NCBI GenBank assembly: GCA_956465555.1 | Contig: OY101119.1 | Location: 1,279,594-1,343,593, forward strand | DNA: 64,000 bases | Source of the DNA: Nitzschia sp. pyKryTriq1 | Lineage: Eukaryota; Bacillariophyta; Bacillariophyceae; Bacillariales; Bacillariaceae | Direction: 5' to 3' | Shown: piece after piece, positions 61,578-64,000 of the stretch | Numbering within the stretch: position 1 is the stretch's first letter | Layout of the letters: each line of letters opens with the position of its first letter | Position numbers and translations under genes: made by a program | The notes under the pieces: model-generated | What the model was told of the DNA's origin: nothing | Database searches by the model: none | Seen by the model: the letters and a program-made list of their open reading frames with translations, nothing else

Positions 61578-64000
61578 ATGCCCAAAGAGGATCGGTCTGA
61601 TTGGGTGGCCGTCGCCCCCGAATTCGCTGCTTCCGCCTCATCGGAGCCACAAATCAAGCCAGCGGTTTCAGCATTTACCTACTTCCAGCGCGATGTATCG
61701 GAACAAGTCAAGGCCGAGTACATGGCGACTCGTGATAAATTTCAAGTCGGAGAGTTCAGCAAGCTTCTTCGGGAACGGTGGAATGAGTTGGATGAGGAAA
61801 AGAAAGAACACTATGAAAACTTGGGGCGCCGGGATCGCATGCGCTTTGCCAGCGAGTCTCATGCCGCCGACGTCGCGGCGATAGAACGCCGAGAGCGTCT
61901 GCGACAGGAGCGCGAGACGCTTCTCTTGGACGATGAGGGAGGTACGCAGCGGAGCACTCGTCGTCAGCAGGCCAAGAAGGAACGGAAACGAGAACGCAAA
62001 GAGCAGAAGAAGGCAGCATCTCGACAGGGAAATGCCGATGACGAAGAGTTTGTCGACGACGACGGTGACGACGAAAGCAGTGGCTCCTATGACGGAGAGA
62101 GCGACAGTGACTCGGAAGACAGCAGCAGGGCGAAGAAAAATAAACCGGCTCCTCGTCAGCCTTCACAGAAGCAGATTGAGCTGAGAGAAAAGAAGCAACG
62201 AGAAAAGCTCGAAAAGGAGGCTGTCATCTCGGAACTGCAGGAAGATGTCCGCAAGGAGAAGGCACAGCAAGCAAAGCGAAGACTGGAGTTTTTGTTGAAG
62301 CAAAGCAATATATTTTCACACTTTGGACAAGTGAAGCAAGATCAGTCAAAGTATGGTAGTAATACAAACACGGCAAAACCGTCCGATGGAACGGGGCTAA
62401 GTAGACGAGAGACAGTTGAGGACGGCAAACAAGACGACGACGATCTTGAAGAGGCCGATACGCACCAGGCTACTTTTCTGACGTCCCAACCGACAACTCT
62501 TGGATTCGGAAAGATGAGGCAATATCAGCTTGAAGGGCTCAATTGGATGATCGGGCTGCAAGAGAATGGTGTAAATGGTATCCTTGCCGATGAGGTAAGC
62601 TTTTCTGTAGTGAGAGCGGGTTCAACTTGGAGCTTACCCGCAGATTGCACTAACATTTTGACTGCGTTGTGAAGATGGGTCTCGGTAAGACTCTCCAATC
62701 CATTTCCATATTGGTATACATGCTGGAATATCAGAATGTGACCGGGCCACATCTGATCGTCGTCCCGAAGAGTACACTCAGCAATTGGATGGCAGAAATA
62801 GCACGGTGGGCTCCTACTCTGAAACCGGTCAAATTCCATGGTGACAAGGCGAGTCGAGAGGATATTGCTAATAACATTTTGTGCCCTGGCCAGAGAGATG
62901 GGGATCGGAATTGGCACGTCTGCATCACTACTTACGAGGTTTGCAACATCGAGAAGAACGTTCTCAACAAATTTGCATGGAATTACTTGATTATTGATGA
63001 AGCTCATCGACTTAAGAACGAAGCATCTGCATTCTCTATGACTGTGCGATCTTTCGAAACGCGATATCGTATTCTCCTGACTGGGTAAGACAAAACTATT
63101 GCTATCTTTTCAAGGCATTGGTTTTTATTGATTCTTGTATCTGATTATCAACATTCCATTTCGCGCCTTGTGCTTTTCAGAACACCTCTTCAGAATTCCC
63201 TCCACGAACTATGGGCGCTACTTAACTTTTTGGTCCCCGACGTTTTTGCCAGTTCGGAGCAGTTTGACGAGTGGTTCAACCTTGACATTGAGGATGACGA
63301 CGAGAAGAACCGACTTATCTCACAACTTCACAAGATTCTTCGTCCGTTCATGCTTCGACGCCTGAAAAAGGAAGTTGAGAAAAGTCTTCCTCCAAAACAT
63401 GAGACAATTCTTTTCACGGGGATGAGCGCCATGCAGAAAAAGCTCTACCGCGACATCCTGATCAGAGATATTGATGCGCTGCAGGGGAACTCGGGGAGTC
63501 GGACGGCAATTCTAAATATTGTAATGCAGCTTCGTAAGTGTGCGGGTCATCCCTATCTATTCCCTGGTGCAGAAGATCGGTCTCTTCCTCCCCTTGGAGA
63601 GCATCTCGTCGAAAATTGCGGTAAGATGGTTCTCCTTGACAAACTTTTGAAAAGACTGAAAGAACGTGGGCATCGCGTGTTATTGTTCACGCAGATGACC
63701 CGTATCCTTGACATCATGGAGGACTATCTGGTGATGCGACGATATCAGTACTGTCGTATTGATGGAAACACAAGTTACGAGCTTCGAGAAGATTATATTG
63801 ATGCCTTCAATGCGCCGAATTCCGAAAAATTCATCTTTCTGCTCTCCACTCGTGCCGGGGGTCTTGGAATCAATCTTCAGACTGCCGATGTCGTCATTTT
63901 GTATGACTCTGATTGGAATCCTCAGGCAGATCTTCAAGCACAAGATCGTGCCCACCGTATCGGCCAGAAAAGAGAAGTACAAGTTTTTCGCTTTGTCACT
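61578..64000 (+). CDS. ISWI-type chromatin-remodelling ATPase with N-terminal HMG box (partial, runs off window)
   Basis: Exons 61578-62594, 62675-63084 and 63181 to the window end give 749 residues so far. An HMG box is seen at 27-90 ([13 protein letters not shown]... KEHYENL), then a charged linker (about 90-310). The SNF2 ATPase follows: ILADE|MGLGKT (Walker A, Lys344, split by intron 1), DEAH at 447-450, [18 protein letters not shown] (intron 2 inside TG|TP), [25 protein letters not shown], and the helicase C part with [10 protein letters not shown] and QDRAHRIGQ. These match ISWI (SMARCA5) closely. Family knowledge: ISWI slides nucleosomes. The HANDSANTSLIDE region lies beyond the window. 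The HMG box is not part of animal ISWI. Confidence 0.93.

Overview
This window looks like nuclear DNA of a diatom, probably a pennate one. The inference rests on three things. Two genes start with a signal peptide whose cleavage site is followed by Phe, as in diatom complex-plastid presequences (SOUL protein, 37021; PRXL2-like protein, 56284). A Ty1/copia integrase remnant lies near 58 kb. The proteins at 59395 and the GPI-tailed modular protease resemble stramenopile families. Genes are mostly intron-poor; introns are GT-AG and usually 65-250 nt. No species can be named from the sequence alone.

I support 30 protein genes, packed on alternating strands with several tail-to-tail pairs less than 250 bp apart (9871/9913, 24753/24966, 35634/35774, 39200/39234, 46014/46153).

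Layout. 0-7 kb: an MYND/MSS51-like protein and two S1 trypsin-like proteases, one carrying six C-terminal beta modules. 7.7-17 kb: the diflavin reductase NDOR1/TAH18, a large F-box protein, a secreted glycerophosphodiesterase and an ankyrin protein. 18-25 kb: an ABHD17-like hydrolase, PC4, a POLE4/CHRAC-like histone-fold protein, UBE2G1/UBC7, eIF5 and a coiled-coil protein. 26-36 kb: MTHFR, a duplicated pair of unusual kinases (one interrupted by a 200-N gap that is probably not real missing coding sequence) and a 75-residue mitochondrial-like protein. 35-47 kb: SOUL heme-binding protein, wax-synthase-type MBOAT, PTPMT1-like phosphatase, nitrilase, ATG22-like MFS carrier, C3orf33-like protein and the SNARE BET1. 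47-59 kb: a TIR transposon, adenylate kinase, a second ABHD17-like gene, SSU72, a plastid PRXL2-like protein and a copia remnant. 59-64 kb: a stramenopile-type protein and the 5' part of an ISWI ATPase with an N-terminal HMG box.

Most genes are housekeeping and do not form one pathway. Thematic groups are lipid and membrane enzymes (GDPD, MBOAT, PTPMT1-like, ABHD17-like), transcription and chromatin (PC4, histone fold, SSU72, ISWI), and protein turnover or translation (UBE2G1, F-box, eIF5). Intergenic DNA is distinctive: clusters of short palindromes built from GTAC, ACCGGT and GGTACC, and CT/TAGTAGAG-type simple repeats, recur between many genes. I found no tRNA, rRNA or CRISPR array.
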